64,000 nt of DNA from UBA7985 sp965661545 (GTDB lineage Bacteria > Pseudomonadota > Alphaproteobacteria > UBA7985). Positions 18,847 to 27,760 of the stretch are shown in pieces. Below the pieces are notes generated by a model, which saw only the letters and a list, made by a program, of their open reading frames with translations, ran no database searches and was not told the DNA's origin. Both the position numbers and the translations under genes were made by a program. Numbering within the stretch: the stretch's first letter is position 1; the number at the start of each line of letters is the position of its first letter. The DNA lies in assembly GCA_965661545.1 (NCBI GenBank), contig CBFIEF010000001.1, positions 79,071 through 143,070 of the forward strand, read 5' to 3'.

Positions 18847-20241
18847 TTAGATCGCTCGCGTGGCGAAATAGCGGTCTACGGCGTGAACCATCCCGGTGAT
18901 GAGGCCGCGTCGGGACGCTTGAGTGCGCAACATATTTGCGTCGGTTGCGTTCGTGACGTAGCCCATTTCCAGCAACAGCGACGGCATATCGGGGGCTTTC
19001 AGAACGGCGAAACCGGCGAAGCGGTGCGCCTTTTCCTTTGTGACCCATGTTTTAGACAGCTCTTCACCGATAATTTCAGCGGCCTGCGCGGAGGAATTGA
19101 GCGTTTCGCGCTGTGCAAGATCCAGCAGGATGTTCAGCAGGACATCGGACTTATCCGTTGTTCCAACGCCAGCAATGATGTCGGACTTGTTCTCGCGCGC
19201 GGCCAAGGCTGCGGCTTCTTTATCGGATGCAGCGTCGGAGAGGGTGTACACCGACGCCCCGCGTGCAGAGGACTTTGAGTGCGCGTCGGCGTGCATGGAG
19301 ATAAACAGATCCGCATTCATCTTGCGCCCAATCTCGTACCGGTCCCGCAGCTTAATATAAGTGTCATTCGATCGCGTTAGGTGGACTTCATAACGCCCCG
19401 TTGCTTCCAAGGCAGATTTCAGTTCCTTGGCGGAGGCGAGCGTAATGTCTTTCTCGCGGATCCCGTTCTTGGAGGCACCGGGATCCTTCCCGCCGTGGCC
19501 AGGGTCCAGCACGATGATCCGCTTCGCAGCGGCCTTGGTTGGCGCAGGTGGCCGACGTGCCGGGATCGGCAGATCGCCGCTCAAGCGACGCACGGGCAGG
19601 GTTGAGGCGGCTTCGGTCTTGTTGGTCAGCTGAATGTTGGCTTGCGGCAGTGAAACGATGTTCGCTGACGTATTAGCGGCGATCACGCTGGGGCTTGGGC
19701 CCGCTTGGAATGTTGCGCTGTGTTCGCTCAAGGGGCGAAATTCGAGTTCCAGCGAGTGTTGGTTTTTGCCGCTGGGATCAACCAGCATGGCATTGGCCAC
19801 GTACGCAGGCTCAAACAGATCGAAAATGATCCGAGACGTCGTTGTTGACTGGTGCCCATAGCGAACGGAGCGGACGATGCCGCCCGGTTGGGGCAGCTTG
19901 CCGTCATTGATGGTCCAACTAACGCTCGGCAGATCAACCACCACCCGATCGGGAGCTTTGTAGACGTAGAGCTGGTAAGCAACAGTTTGATCAACGCCGA
20001 TCGATACCCGTGTCCGTTCGTAAGTCGTACCGACCAGAATATCGCGCACGCTGGGCTGCGCGACTGCAAGAGAGAAGCTCCAAAGTGCGAAAAAGGTTGT
20101 CAGCGCACCAACCATCAAGCCCGCCACCCACCGAACCGGTGAAGTTCGCGTGGTAGACAGCTGATTGATCTGCCGAACAAAAGTCATCAGAGGCGCCAAA
20201 TTCAGCCCTAGAAGGCCGAAAATCAAACCGGGTCGCACCAA
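18847..20241 (-). CDS. amiC: N-acetylmuramoyl-L-alanine amidase, AmiC type
   Basis: A periplasmic zinc amidase that cuts peptide stems from peptidoglycan during cell separation. After a long N-region comes a membrane or export segment (VGALTTFFALWSFSLAVA). An AMIN domain (residues about 65-190) should target septal peptidoglycan. The C-terminal Amidase_3 domain has the zinc ligands in LDPGHGGKDPG, IREKD and SMHADAH, and the glutamate in LLLEMGYVTN. The TTG at 20241, or the GTG three bases later, is supported by AGGGG six to nine bases upstream; an ATG at 20187 lacks a good site. It is divergent from rne and upstream of mrcA. Confidence 0.94.
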   Translation of the reverse strand: MVRPGLIFGLLGLNLAPLMTFVRQINQLSTTRTSPVRWVAGLMVGALTTFFALWSFSLAVAQPSVRDILVGTTYERTRVSIGVDQTVAYQLYVYKAPDRVVVDLPSVSWTINDGKLPQPGGIVRSVRYGHQSTTTSRIIFDLFEPAYVANAMLVDPSGKNQHSLELEFRPLSEHSATFQAGPSPSVIAANTSANIVSLPQANIQLTNKTEAASTLPVRRLSGDLPIPARRPPAPTKAAAKRIIVLDPGHGGKDPGASKNGIREKDITLASAKELKSALEATGRYEVHLTRSNDTYIKLRDRYEIGRKMNADLFISMHADAHSKSSARGASVYTLSDAASDKEAAALAARENKSDIIAGVGTTDKSDVLLNILLDLAQRETLNSSAQAAEIIGEELSKTWVTKEKAHRFAGFAVLKAPDMPSLLLEMGYVTNATDANMLRTQASRRGLITGMVHAVDRYFATRAI

Positions 20242-20729
20242 CTCGATCCCCTAAATTGACGTATCGAGCCGCAACAGAATGAAAATATCTGTCAGTAATG
20301 GAATCGATAACACTGGAAATTTCACAAAATATTGTTCCGAAATAACATCTTAAGCGAGTTTGTAAATCCAAATTCACATTGAATTGAACGCATTATCCGA
20401 CCAGTGTGGCAGGTCGGTTTCGCTTTTTACGGTGGACGTGCCCTTGCCGGGGTCTTAAGTAAGGAACAGCAGGTGCGGAAAAAAGCCCTGCGTGCTCGCA
20501 GTTTTAAGAGCGAAGGCACCGTATTCAGCAGGTCTGGACCCGTTTCTATCTACACAAGGGCAGGCCAACCGCAGAGTGAGTTTTCTCGCCTGCTGCTCAT
20601 GCGACCCCTCGCTGACTGCACTGAAGTGAACAACGGCTGCTTAGTTGGCAGTCATTAACATAGCTGCGCCGCGAGCGGATGAGTGCTTGAGCGCCACCGC
20701 AAACGCAGGCAGCAGCGCTAGGAGATATG
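20242..20729. other. 488-base intergenic region, long rne leader
   Basis: Separates the divergent amiC and rne genes and must hold both promoters. The half next to amiC is AT-rich. The half next to rne is not, and it contains short frames without protein character. I could not define promoters with confidence. RNase E genes in other bacteria have long 5' untranslated regions through which the enzyme cleaves its own mRNA, so an autoregulatory leader is plausible here (inference). Confidence 0.4.
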
Positions 20730-23700
20730 ATGAGCAAGAAAATGCTTATCGACGCGTCCCGTGGTGATGAAACCCGGGTCGTGGTTATGGTCGATGGACG
20801 CATCGAAGAAATTGACCACGAGACGGCTGATCGCCGTCCTATTAAATCAAACATATATCTGGCGCGGGTAACGCGGGTTGAGCCGTCTTTGCAGGCTGCT
20901 TTTGTAGACTATGGCGGAAACCGTCATGGCTTCCTGCCGTTCTCAGAAATTCACCCAGACTACTATCAACTGCCCGTGGCCGACCGCGAAGCGCTGTTGG
21001 CTGAGGTAGAAGACAAGGTTGAGGAGCGCCGGCAGCGCCACCAAAACCGCCGCTCTATGCCACGTCGCAGCTCATCGTCTGCGGGTGCGGTTTCGGCGCC
21101 AACGAATGCTGTTGATCCCGATGGGGACCAGCCGCATGTCGAATTTCCCGTTGATGAAAATGGCGACTTTATCCAGCCGGAGCCTTTGACGGCGGAAAGC
21201 GTTGACGTTGAGGTCGTAGCGGATGAGCCGGCGGCTGAAGAAGAGCCTACGGTTGAAATGCCGACCGGTGGCGCGACGGAAAACTCCGTCACCGACAGCG
21301 TAGCGGCGACGTTGGGTTTGGACGAAACGCTGACCGAACAGGCCATCGTCGAAGGCGATGATGATACTGCAACTGTTTCACTGACGGAGTCAGACTCCGG
21401 CGAAGGCAACGCCAGCGATGACGATGAGCCGGCTAAGACCGTAACGGCAGCGACTGGAGCGGAAGAAGAAGACGTCGTTTCTGAAGAGGCTGAGGCCGAA
21501 GAGGCACCGGCGGTCAAAGCTGAAGAAGAAGCTGTAGCCGACTCGGAGGATGCGCCAGAAGAAGACGTAGCGCCCGAGCAGGTTGAAGCCGAAGCAAGCG
21601 AAAGCGATGACGAAGAAGAGTCCACCAGCGATGACAACGCTGCCGATCCTGAAGGCGGTATCGAAGAAGTTGAAGGCGAAGACGACGTGATCGAAGAAGC
21701 CGGTTCTGGTGAAGAATCTGGCGAAGATGACGACGACGACGACGAAGCCGAAAGCGAAGAGAGCGCGACCAAGAAGCCGCGCCGCCGCCGCCGCCGGTCG
21801 CGTCGAGGTGGCCGTAAAGAAGACAAAGCCGCAACTGATGAAGACCCGGTCGACGATCCAGATGCTGTTGAAGACCTCGACGCGGATGATGAAGATGACG
21901 ACCACGATGACGACGATGAGGAAGAAGATGATATCTTTGACGAAGACGCTGAGCGTCGTTCCGTCATGCATTCCATCATCTCTCGTCGCTACAAAATCCA
22001 AGAAGTCATCAAGCGCCGTCAGGTCATGCTGGTCCAAGTGACCAAAGAAGAGCGCGGCAACAAGGGTGCTGCGCTGTCGTCCTACCTGTCACTGGCCGGT
22101 CGCTATTGTGTCTACATGCCGAACACCACGCGTGGTGGCGGTATTTCCCGGAAGATTTCCTCGCCGAAGGACCGCCGTCGTCTGAAGACTATTCTCGACG
22201 ATTTGGACCTGCCACAGGATATTTCGATCATTGTGCGGACCGCAGGCAGCCAGCGGACGAAGGCCGAAATCAAGCGGGACTACGAATACTTGCGCCGGAC
22301 ATGGGACGGCATTCGCGAGAACACTCTGACCTCCATGGCACCTTCGCTGATTTACGAAGAAGCCAACGTGATGAAGCGCGCTATTCGCGACATGTACTCC
22401 TCCGATATGGAAGAAGTGCAGGTTGAGGGCGAAGAGGGATACAAGGACGCCAAGAACTTCATGCGCGTCCTCACCCCGTCATACGCCAAGCGCGTTAAGC
22501 AGCATAAGAACGAAGGCGTTTCCCTGTTCCAAGCCCATAAGGCGGAACAGCAGTTGGATTCCTTGTTCAACCCGGTTGTTACGCTGAAATCTGGCGGCTA
22601 CTTGGTGATGAACCAAACCGAGGCTTTGGTTGCGGTTGACGTGAACTCGGGTAAAGCCACCAAAGAGCGTTCCATCGAAGAAACGGCTTTATCCACCAAC
22701 CTCGAAGCGGCTGAAGAAGTCGCGCGTCAGTTACGCTTGCGTGACTTGGCGGGTCTGGTGGTAATCGACTTTATCGATATGGATGAGTCCAAGCACCGCG
22801 GACAGGTTGAGCGCAGGCTTAAAGAGTCCATGCGTGGTGATCGGGCGCGGATCCAGCTGGGTCGCATTTCCCCGTTCGGCTTGCTCGAATTGTCTCGCCA
22901 GCGCATTCGCCCATCGGTCTTTGAGACCACGATGGTCGGCTGTCCGGTTTGTGGCGGTATCGGTGTGGTTCGCTCGTCGGGGTCTCTGGCCTCCTCGATC
23001 ATGCGACGCATCGGTGATTTGCTGCTGGAGCGCGATAGCTTGGATCACATCGAAGTGGACGCGCCGACAGACGCTGCGCTGAAACTGCTGAACGAACACC
23101 GCGAAGAGCTGGCAAATCTTGAGGCCCAGTTCAGCGTTCGGATTTCGATCCTGCCCAATGCGCACTTGTTCTCCCCGCACTTCCATCTGCGGGCTCATAC
23201 GGAAGATAAAGTTGAGACTTTCTCCGAAGGCTACACCACCGATCCAACAGCGCCAAAGCGCGGTGATCGTCGGCGCGGTCGCCGGTCTGAACGCTCTTCT
23301 ACGCGTGCAGATGAAGAAGAAGAAAGTGGCAACAGCCGGGGCGGCAGAGGTCGCGGCAAAGGCCGAGGTCGCAACGCGCGCTCGGATGATGAAGAAACCA
23401 GCGCTACTGAAACCAAGGAAGCGGAAGCAACCGACGCCAGCACGGATGACGAAACCGATGGTGAAGGTCAGGCGCGTCGCCAGCGCGGCAAGCGCGGCGG
23501 TCGTCGGCGTGGTCGCAGAGAAGGGGATGCCGTAGCGGTTGAAGCCACCGAGGAAGGTGAAGAAGCCCAGACTGCTGACGGCGAGGCAACGGACGCGGAC
23601 GATACGGATGCGGATGGTGATAAGCCAAAGCGTCGTCGCGGTAAGCGTGGTGGTCGAAACCGCCGCAAGACCCGCAGCGATGACGAATCAGCGGAAGCAA

Positions 23701-24170
23701 CAGACGCAGCTGATACCGCGGACGCCAAAACCGAGACAGCCGAAACGGGTGTTGAGGGTGCCAGCGAAGAGGTGAAGTCTGATGACGCAACGGCTGAAGC
23801 CAGCGACGAAAAGCCAGCTTCTGAAGCCAGTGAAGAGCCTGCGAAGAAGCCGCGTCGGTCTCGAAAGAAGCCGGTAAAGGCTGCGGAGGAAGCCCCTGCG
23901 GCAGCGGAAGCTGCGAAGGCAGAGGAGCCGACACCAGCGGAAGTTAAAGCCCCAGCCGAAGAAGCACCAGCCGCAGAAGCACCAGCCGAAGAAGCAAAGG
24001 ACGCAAAAGCCGATGCCAAAGCGGATCGTGCCGAACCTGAAACGCCGAAAGATGACCCGGCGCCGGAGGCTGCAAGCGCAGAAGAAACGGACCCGCACGT
24101 TGCTGTTGAGCCGGACACACCAAAGAAAGACGGCCCCCGTCGTCGCGGATGGTGGTCTCGGGGCAGTTAA
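20730..24170 (+). CDS. rne: ribonuclease E
   Basis: Endoribonuclease that starts mRNA decay and matures rRNA and tRNA. The 1146-residue protein has the RNase H-like start, an S1 domain, a 5' sensor, the DNase I-like catalytic core with metal ligands in VAVDVNSGK and VVIDFIDMDE, and the zinc-link CPVCGG. The S1 domain is split: residues from about 90 to 420 are an acidic, Glu/Asp/Ala-rich insertion before the strand VMLVQVTKEERGNKG. The C-terminal 330 residues alternate Arg-rich blocks (GKRGGRRRGRR) with acidic blocks and end RRRGWWSRGS, as expected for a disordered degradosome scaffold. AGGAG lies five bases before the second of two tandem ATGs, which decides the start. Confidence 0.96.
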   Translation: MSKKMLIDASRGDETRVVVMVDGRIEEIDHETADRRPIKSNIYLARVTRVEPSLQAAFVDYGGNRHGFLPFSEIHPDYYQLPVADREALLAEVEDKVEERRQRHQNRRSMPRRSSSSAGAVSAPTNAVDPDGDQPHVEFPVDENGDFIQPEPLTAESVDVEVVADEPAAEEEPTVEMPTGGATENSVTDSVAATLGLDETLTEQAIVEGDDDTATVSLTESDSGEGNASDDDEPAKTVTAATGAEEEDVVSEEAEAEEAPAVKAEEEAVADSEDAPEEDVAPEQVEAEASESDDEEESTSDDNAADPEGGIEEVEGEDDVIEEAGSGEESGEDDDDDDEAESEESATKKPRRRRRRSRRGGRKEDKAATDEDPVDDPDAVEDLDADDEDDDHDDDDEEEDDIFDEDAERRSVMHSIISRRYKIQEVIKRRQVMLVQVTKEERGNKGAALSSYLSLAGRYCVYMPNTTRGGGISRKISSPKDRRRLKTILDDLDLPQDISIIVRTAGSQRTKAEIKRDYEYLRRTWDGIRENTLTSMAPSLIYEEANVMKRAIRDMYSSDMEEVQVEGEEGYKDAKNFMRVLTPSYAKRVKQHKNEGVSLFQAHKAEQQLDSLFNPVVTLKSGGYLVMNQTEALVAVDVNSGKATKERSIEETALSTNLEAAEEVARQLRLRDLAGLVVIDFIDMDESKHRGQVERRLKESMRGDRARIQLGRISPFGLLELSRQRIRPSVFETTMVGCPVCGGIGVVRSSGSLASSIMRRIGDLLLERDSLDHIEVDAPTDAALKLLNEHREELANLEAQFSVRISILPNAHLFSPHFHLRAHTEDKVETFSEGYTTDPTAPKRGDRRRGRRSERSSTRADEEEESGNSRGGRGRGKGRGRNARSDDEETSATETKEAEATDASTDDETDGEGQARRQRGKRGGRRRGRREGDAVAVEATEEGEEAQTADGEATDADDTDADGDKPKRRRGKRGGRNRRKTRSDDESAEATDAADTADAKTETAETGVEGASEEVKSDDATAEASDEKPASEASEEPAKKPRRSRKKPVKAAEEAPAAAEAAKAEEPTPAEVKAPAEEAPAAEAPAEEAKDAKADAKADRAEPETPKDDPAPEAASAEETDPHVAVEPDTPKKDGPRRRGWWSRGS

Positions 24171-24198
24171 CCCGGGACTAGGATGAGAGGAAAAGGCC

Positions 24199-25309
24199 AT
24201 GCGCGCTGAAATGCAAGCGGTCGCCGAGGAGATTGAAAAATCCCTCGCGCTGCTGAGGAGGCATCTTTGACTGGGACAATGCACTGCGTCGGTTCGACGA
24301 GCTAACGGCCCTTTCCGAAGACCCAAACCTGTGGAACGACGCGGACAACGCGCGCAAAACCATGCAAGAGCGTCAGCGGCTCGAAGCGTCCATCGACGGC
24401 TACCGCCAACTCAGTCAGGAACTGCAGGATTGCAGAGACCTGATTGAGATGGGCGAAGATGAGGGCGACCAGGCGACAATTGACGACGCCGAAGCGCAGC
24501 TTTTGACTGTGCAGGCGCGCGCCGCGAAGAAGCAGCTGGAATCGCTGCTGTCTGGCGAAGCCGATCCCAACGATGCCTTTATCGAGATTAACGCTGGCGC
24601 CGGTGGTACGGAGGCCCAAGATTGGGCCGGAATGCTGCTGCGGCTCTACACCCGCTGGGCATCGGCGCACGGCTACAGCATCGACGTTCTCGAAGAATCC
24701 AACGGCGAAGAGGCGGGCATCAAGTCAACGACTTTGCAGATCAAGGGCGAGAATGCCTTTGGCTGGTTGAAGACGGAAACCGGTGTTCATCGGCTGGTGC
24801 GGATTTCGCCCTATGACAGTCAAAGCCGCCGGCATACGTCGTTTGCGTCGGTCTGGGTGAGCCCAGTAGTGGACGACAGCATCGATATTGAAATCCTCGA
24901 CAAAGATTTGCGGATCGATACCTATCGTGCCTCTGGCGCGGGTGGGCAGCACGTTAACCGGACAGATTCCGCCGTGCGGATCACCCACGAGCCTACGGGT
25001 GCGGTGGTGCAGTGCCAGAACGATCGCAGCCAGCACAAAAACAAAGCCACCGCTATGACCATGCTCAAAGCCAAGCTCTATGAGTTGGAATTGCGTAAAC
25101 GTCAGGATGCGGCGCAGTCCCTGAACGATGAGAAGTCCGACATCGGCTGGGGGCACCAGATCCGGTCATACGTGCTGCAGCCTTATCAGATGGTTAAGGA
25201 CTTGCGAACAGGCGTTGAAACGTCGCAAACCGGCGCTGTTCTCGATGGCGATATTGACCTGTTCCTCGAAGCGTCACTGGCAGCCCAATTGGGTGATGGC
25301 GTTAGCTGA
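24199..25309 (+). CDS. prfB: peptide chain release factor 2 with programmed +1 frameshift
   Basis: Releases polypeptides at UGA and UAA. Translation starts at ATG 24199 after GAGAGG and reaches an in-frame TGA at 24268-24270. Skipping T24268 continues into the main frame (DWDNALRRFDELTAL) to the stop at 25307-25309, giving 369 residues, the usual RF2 length. The stop is preceded by CTT and by AGGAGG three bases before that, the classic RF2 autoregulatory shift site. The GGQ motif that triggers hydrolysis is near residue 248 (SGAGGQHVNR). The stop-codon recognition tripeptide reads SPY rather than E. coli SPF. The gene follows rne by 28 bases. A gene caller that ignores the shift would start wrongly at 24362. 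Confidence 0.96.
24256..24270 (+). promoter_or_regulatory. RF2 programmed +1 frameshift site
   Basis: AGG AGG CAT CTT TGA C: an internal Shine-Dalgarno-like AGGAGG, a three-base spacer, the slippery CTT and a UGA followed by C. When RF2 is scarce, UGA is read slowly and the ribosome shifts by one base, so RF2 controls its own synthesis. The layout is the same as in E. coli prfB. Confidence 0.95.
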
Positions 25310-25848
25310 TGCCGGGCGGGGCGTGGGTGCTGAGCCGGGTGACAGATCGGCTGTATCGAGCGCCGCAACCGCGCCGATCTCATTTGGCTGAGATCAAGCA
25401 AGCAGGCATCGAAACGATTTTCAACTTACGCGGCCTGCATCCATTTCCTGGTCAAGAGCGATGGGGCGCGGCGTGTGTAAAGGCGGGATTGGCGTACCGC
25501 GAACTTCCAGCACTCGCGGCTGACGCGCCACAAAGCTGGATGATCCAAAAGGTCTTGGATGCCTTCGCGCAGGCCACTTTTCCGGTGTTGATCCATTGCA
25601 AAGCTGGTGCCGACCGGACCGGCTTCGCCGCAGCGCTATTCCTGCATTACAACGAAGGTTGGGATATTGCGGAAGCAGCCCGACACCAGCTTACGCCGGA
25701 CTTTGGTCATGACCGGCACAGCCGCACCGGCATTTTGGATGCTTTCTTTGCCGCCTTTGCCGCACAGTCGCAGGTCGAGAGCTTTGACCAGTGGTGGCGC
25801 GGCTACGACCCCGATGCGTTGCGCGCGACGTTTGAGGGTATGTCTTAG
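25309..25848 (+). CDS. dual-specificity / tyrosine phosphatase-like protein
   Basis: A 179-residue cytoplasmic phosphatase of the cysteine-based PTP/DSP fold. The P-loop HCKAGADRTG, with nucleophile near Cys97 and the binding arginine, is intact. The N-terminal part (VTDRLYRAPQPRRSHLAEIK) and the IFNLRG segment match the bacterial DSP-like family. Its ATG overlaps the prfB stop by one base (TGATG), so it is translated with prfB. It is convergent with the next gene, with a four-base overlap. The substrate is unknown; relatives act on proteins, phosphoinositides or nucleotides. Confidence 0.85.
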   Translation: MPGGAWVLSRVTDRLYRAPQPRRSHLAEIKQAGIETIFNLRGLHPFPGQERWGAACVKAGLAYRELPALAADAPQSWMIQKVLDAFAQATFPVLIHCKAGADRTGFAAALFLHYNEGWDIAEAARHQLTPDFGHDRHSRTGILDAFFAAFAAQSQVESFDQWWRGYDPDALRATFEGMS

Positions 25849-26963
25849 GCGGCGAAAAGGGCTTCGACGTGATCTGCCAGCGCCTTTGCCGCTGGATCTT
25901 TGCTGTGGCGCGGCCACCGCTTGAAACCGTCTTCCCGCAACCAAGTCAGAAACCGCATTCTTTGATCGCTGTCGAAGCTCAGGTTCTGGATCCGTTTGAA
26001 CAGGCTCTTGAGCGAAGCCAGATCTTTCGCTTGCTCGGTCAGGCCGGGGCCGTGATAGAAACTCTCGCCCAGCGTAATGACCGGCTTGTCATAGGCAAAG
26101 GCCTCCAGCCCGACCGAAGAGTTCACCGTCACCACGCCCTCGCACTTCTGCAGCATTTCCGCTGAACTGCCGCCGTTGATCACGCGGATACGGGGATTGG
26201 TAAGCGCCAACCGCAGAGCGCTGTCTTGACCAACCCGGCAGGATGGATGCGGGCGGACGACCAAAGACATGTCTTGGGGCAGGGCTTCACTGGCCTTAAC
26301 CAGGCTCACCAAAAAAGCCGGCATATCCTTCACCCAACCGCCGAAGACGGAGAGTTGCGTGTCAGCAGCGACTTGCAGCGGGCAATACAGAAACCGGGTT
26401 GGCAAGTTCTCGGCAGGCTGCTGGGGCGTTGCAAAGGGATTGACGCCGCGCCGCTGCCGCTGTGACGCGCGGAACCATCTGCCGATGGCTTCATCGGGAT
26501 CCTGATTGGGGTAGGTTCCGGCATTCAGATTGCGCGCGCCTGCGTTCACGCCGTCTCGATCGACCTGAACAAAACCGGGAAAAGCGCAGCGCTCGAAGTA
26601 TACGACGGGGATATCGCGAGCTTGTGCCGCTTCGACAAGCAAACCACGGCGACCGCGATAGCCGTTCCAAACCATCACGCCCTTGGTCGATTTGCGCTCG
26701 AATAGATCGAGCAGACCAAACCACTGCCGTGTGCGCAGAGAGCGGACGGCGTCCAGCTCAACCGGTGAAAGGGCATGCTGGCGTTTCTGCCGACGCTCTT
26801 CGTGCTCCATCGCCTCAATCCGCATCCAAACTTCCGCAGGCATAGCGTCGCTCAGTCGACGGCTTGGAAGGCGCCAATGGCGCTCCAGCGATTGAGACAG
26901 GTGCGGGGCTATGGCGCGATAGAGGGGGCGGGCCAAGTCGGGCGCGTTCAGGGTCAAATACAT
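25845..26963 (-). CDS. capsule polysaccharide biosynthesis-type glycosyltransferase
   Basis: A 372-residue protein resembling the KpsC/KpsS (PF05159) family, whose members transfer Kdo to build the lipid linker of capsules. Family features are VVRPHPSC near residue 240, then CEGVVTVNSSVGLEAFAYDK and PVITLGESFYHGPGLT, the nucleotide-sugar-binding GT-B part. There is no signal peptide or membrane span. It stands alone: no other capsule gene is adjacent, so its acceptor is unknown. It overlaps the convergent phosphatase gene by four bases. Confidence 0.75.
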   Translation of the reverse strand: MYLTLNAPDLARPLYRAIAPHLSQSLERHWRLPSRRLSDAMPAEVWMRIEAMEHEERRQKRQHALSPVELDAVRSLRTRQWFGLLDLFERKSTKGVMVWNGYRGRRGLLVEAAQARDIPVVYFERCAFPGFVQVDRDGVNAGARNLNAGTYPNQDPDEAIGRWFRASQRQRRGVNPFATPQQPAENLPTRFLYCPLQVAADTQLSVFGGWVKDMPAFLVSLVKASEALPQDMSLVVRPHPSCRVGQDSALRLALTNPRIRVINGGSSAEMLQKCEGVVTVNSSVGLEAFAYDKPVITLGESFYHGPGLTEQAKDLASLKSLFKRIQNLSFDSDQRMRFLTWLREDGFKRWPRHSKDPAAKALADHVEALFAA

Positions 26964-27023
26964 GGCGTCAGACTACAGTCTTTTCCGGCAGGTCGAAGAG
27001 GCTGAAGCACATTTTTTGTGCGC

Positions 27024-27046
27024 AAAACCGCGTTTAAAGCGGTTTT
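27024..27046 (-). terminator. hairpin, probable terminator after the 27.1-kb lipoprotein gene
   Basis: Perfect 8-bp arms AAAACCGC / GCGGTTTT with a 7-base loop. Read on the minus strand the second arm ends in four T. It lies about 100 bases downstream of the lipoprotein gene and ahead of the capsule-type transferase gene. Confidence 0.5.
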
Positions 27047-27148
27047 CTTACAATTTTTGTACAGCAGGTGCGTTTCTTGGCCTACTCAGAACTTTGGGGC
27101 TGAAGGCGCAAAGTCCTCCAGCGCTCAAAGCCTGCAGCGCGTCCAGAT

Positions 27149-27523
27149 CTACTGACAGGCAGTCCGAACCTTCGGACGAACCACGCAAGCGTCAGACGTA
27201 CCAACGATCTTGCGCGATACGATCGGAAAGCTCGTGTAAGTCGAAGTCGCTGGAATGGTCGCGTAGCTCATGCCCAAAGCATTGGGCGCAAAGTAGGTGT
27301 AGCCCTGTGGCGTAGCCGAGTAGCTCGCGTAAGGGGATACTGTGCGGTAACCATATCCCAGTGAGTAGTTATTCGCGTAGCCGGTCGAGTAAGCCGAACC
27401 GTAGCCCATAGGCTGAAAGTACGTGCGGCCATCGGTGCCAACGGTTGCGTAACATGCGGACAGAAGCGGCAGCACGACGGCCAACAGGCCACCGGCTAAA
27501 AGCTTGGAAACGTTGAGTTTCAT
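27149..27523 (-). CDS. small tyrosine-rich lipoprotein, unknown family
   Basis: A 124-residue secreted protein. The signal peptide (LLAGGLLAVVLPLLSAC) ends in a lipobox LSAC, so the mature protein should be lipid-anchored at Cys. The mature part is rich in Tyr, Ser, Gly and Ala (GYGSAYSTGYANNYSLGYGY), with two C-terminal cysteines that could form a disulfide. I do not recognise a family. The ATG at 27523 is chosen because AAGGAA lies upstream and the signal peptide starts there; the frame extends to 27556. It is flanked by terminators on both sides, so it is probably a single-gene transcript. Confidence 0.8.
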   Translation of the reverse strand: MKLNVSKLLAGGLLAVVLPLLSACYATVGTDGRTYFQPMGYGSAYSTGYANNYSLGYGYRTVSPYASYSATPQGYTYFAPNALGMSYATIPATSTYTSFPIVSRKIVGTSDACVVRPKVRTACQ

Positions 27524-27693
27524 TGTGAGCTCAATTCCTTTAGACGCAGGTCCCACCTACGTTCGTTTTTTTATCTTAAAAAGCCGCTTATCTTTTTTGT
27601 GGGAACCTAGCAGAGCGGTCTAGACCGCATCAAATTCTGATCCCCTTTCTGTGCAGTTTCTTCCCCTAACGCGGCGAAAAGACCGAAAATGTC

Positions 27694-27725
27694 ACACAAA
27701 AAAGGGGTGCACGTGGCACCCCTTT
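27694..27725 (-). terminator. rho-independent terminator after the caspase-like gene
   Basis: Perfect 10-bp arms (AAAGGGGTGC and GCACCCCTTT) with a 5-base loop. On the minus strand the stem is followed directly by more T (27695-27700). It lies 36 bases past the stop of the gene ending at 27761. Confidence 0.85.
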
Positions 27726-27760
27726 GACTTTATTCGACTGAGTCGATTCGCTTTTTCGGG

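Noticed and set aside
20966..21979. 337-residue serine-rich frame antisense to rne
   Set aside because: It mirrors the repetitive acidic codons of the RNase E insertion; low complexity, no RBS, and the sense gene is certain.
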